NCBI GenBank assembly: GCA_003229495.1 | Contig: QIEB01000182.1 | Coordinates: forward strand, 1 to 23,791 | Length of the DNA: 23,791 bases | From: Flammeovirgaceae bacterium | Lineage (GTDB): Bacteria > Bacteroidota > Bacteroidia > Cytophagales > Cyclobacteriaceae | Reading direction: 5' to 3' | Part shown: piece after piece, positions 22,678 to 23,791 of the stretch | Layout of the letters: every line of letters starts with the position of its first letter | Position numbering within the stretch: position 1 is the stretch's first letter | Notes under the pieces: generated by a model | The model's database searches: none | Seen by the model: only the letters and a program-made list of their open reading frames with translations | What the model was told of the DNA's origin: nothing | Position numbers and translations under genes: made by a program

Positions 22678-23791
22678 AGCAAATCCTGCCCCTATTTTTA
22701 CTTATAAGCTGTTGGCTGCTAATTACTCCTGCCTATGGTCAATACCATACTAAATCAAAGAAAGCAATAAAGTATTTCGAAAAATCTGGAGAACTTTTGC
22801 GAAGCAGAAATTTCGCTGAAGCAATTACCTATCTGGAAATGGCCATTGAAAAGGATCCCCGTTTTGCGGAAGCCTATTTAAGGCTGGGCACCAACTATCT
22901 TTCAATGGGTGACTATCTCAATGCCCGGGGTTATTTGGAAAAGGCAGTCTCATTGATTCCTGATGATCCTAAGACAATTGGCGCCCAATTGGCTCTGGCG
23001 GACATGTATTACCGGGAAGGGTCCTATGAAATGGCTTTGAAGTTCTTGCAAAAATTCAAAAGTTTCAACCCCCCTCCTAAAATGGTCAAAACAGCGGCAA
23101 GGCTGGAACAAAATGCCAACTTTGCCTTGGATCAAATAAATAATCCGTTACCCTTCGATCCTAAGCCATTACCGGACAACGTCAATGAATATGACCTACA
23201 ATACTTTCCGGTATTAACTGCCGATCAAAATACTTTGATATTTACTCGCCGGCATTCTCGAGACCCACAGTTTGATGAGGACATGGTTACATCAAGCAAG
23301 AATCCGGATGGCTCCTGGACTGATCCTGAATCAATTTCTGAAAATATCAACACCAAATTTAATGAAGGTACCTGCACTATTTCGGCTAATGGACGAACAA
23401 TTATTTTTACCTCCTGCTCAGGGAGATCAAGCATGGGCAGCTGTGATCTGTATATAAGCTACAAACTGGGTGATGAATGGACAGACCCGGAAAACATGGG
23501 AACTAACATTAACAGCAGGAATTGGGAATCACAACCCTCTCTTTCAGCGGACGGAAGGATCCTGTATTTCGTATCTGACCGCACCGGTGGATATGGTAAA
23601 AGGGACATTTGGAAAAGTCATTGGGTGGATGGGCAATGGACCAAAGCAATTAACCTGGGTTCCACCATAAATACTGCAGATGAGGAGGTGAGCCCATTTA
23701 TTCATGTAAATGGTCAGACCTTGTACTTTTCATCAAAGGGCTTTTCCGGAATGGGTGGATATGATATATTCTACAGTGAATGGCAAATCGG
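22674..23791 (+). CDS. TPR plus PD40 propeller envelope protein (3' end outside window)
   Basis: GTG at 22674 overlaps the queE stop (GTGA) and opens a frame that stays open for 372 codons to the window end. A signal peptide (ILPLFLLISCWLLITPAYGQ) is followed by two or three TPR units (about residues 28-130; FAEAITYLEMAIEKDPRFAE, GDYLNARGYLEKAVSLIP). Then come PD40 blades from about residue 165: QYFPVLTADQNTLIFTRRH, ISANGRTIIFTSCSG, LSADGRILYFVSDRTGGYG and FIHVNGQTLYFSSKGFSGMG. This is the N-terminal architecture of Bacteroidota TPR-PD40-OmpA proteins, such as PorE of the type IX secretion system, so an OmpA domain may lie beyond the window. It is a paralogue of the PD40 gene at 10994. Co-transcription with lepA-folD-queE is clear from spacing; a shared function is not. 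Confidence 0.85.
   Translation, partial: MKQILPLFLLISCWLLITPAYGQYHTKSKKAIKYFEKSGELLRSRNFAEAITYLEMAIEKDPRFAEAYLRLGTNYLSMGDYLNARGYLEKAVSLIPDDPKTIGAQLALADMYYREGSYEMALKFLQKFKSFNPPPKMVKTAARLEQNANFALDQINNPLPFDPKPLPDNVNEYDLQYFPVLTADQNTLIFTRRHSRDPQFDEDMVTSSKNPDGSWTDPESISENINTKFNEGTCTISANGRTIIFTSCSGRSSMGSCDLYISYKLGDEWTDPENMGTNINSRNWESQPSLSADGRILYFVSDRTGGYGKRDIWKSHWVDGQWTKAINLGSTINTADEEVSPFIHVNGQTLYFSSKGFSGMGGYDIFYSEWQI

Overview
The window looks like chromosomal DNA from a Bacteroidota bacterium, most likely a marine-type member of the Cytophagales. The reasons are: PD40/TPR outer-membrane-associated proteins, a DUF4924 protein next to lepA, a C-X3-C-X2-C QueE ending in LNIP, AT-rich spacers without strong Shine-Dalgarno sequences, a TAnnTTTG-type promoter box in front of lepA, and signal peptides ending in AQ or GQ. 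The genus cannot be fixed from the sequence alone. No transposase, integrase, phage gene, CRISPR array or defence system was seen.

Layout. 1-431 (-): start of a secreted DUF5117-type metalloprotease that leaves the window. 432-716: spacer holding a decayed copy of the 3' end of a ClC gene. 717-1958 (+): BamA/D15-type outer-membrane barrel. 1964-3736 (-): ClC chloride channel/transporter with two CBS domains. 3924-4343 (+): MarR regulator bracketed by an inverted pair of identical 15-bp sites. 4550-5443 (+): MOSC-domain protein. 5514-6437 (-): outer-membrane barrel of the Phenol_MetA_deg type. 6597-9983 (+): sulfate-ester pair, an S1 arylsulfatase lipoprotein and an aryl-sulfate sulfotransferase lipoprotein. 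9984-10993: 1-kb gene-free gap whose last 350 bases are packed with perfect short inverted repeats. 10994-13108 (+): large secreted PD40 protein, ending at a strong intrinsic terminator. 13388-15636 (+): egtB-egtD, ergothioneine synthesis. 15763-15818: seven-copy octamer repeat, then tRNA-Leu(GAG). 16010-17417 (-): acpH-like gene, small membrane protein, crcB. 17536-18689 (+): TerB-like protein and a SAM methyltransferase. 18690-19217 (-): DUF4924 protein. 19367 to the end (+): lepA-folD-queE and a TPR/PD40 protein cut by the window edge, in one tightly packed operon.

How the genes fit together. The sulfatase and the sulfotransferase both act on aryl sulfates at the cell surface, one by hydrolysis and one by transfer. 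EgtD trimethylates histidine and EgtB adds the sulfur substituent, giving a two-gene ergothioneine pathway. lepA, folD and queE are housekeeping genes (translation, one-carbon folate metabolism, queuosine precursor), and the PD40 gene is coupled to queE by a GTGA overlap. The best leads for something new are the hairpin-rich leader before the PD40 gene at 10994, the sulfatase/sulfotransferase pair with its altered active-site position and raised GC, the ClC scar, and the marR-flanking operator pair. Most start sites were reassigned by inspection where the longest reading frame began in repeats or in an upstream gene.
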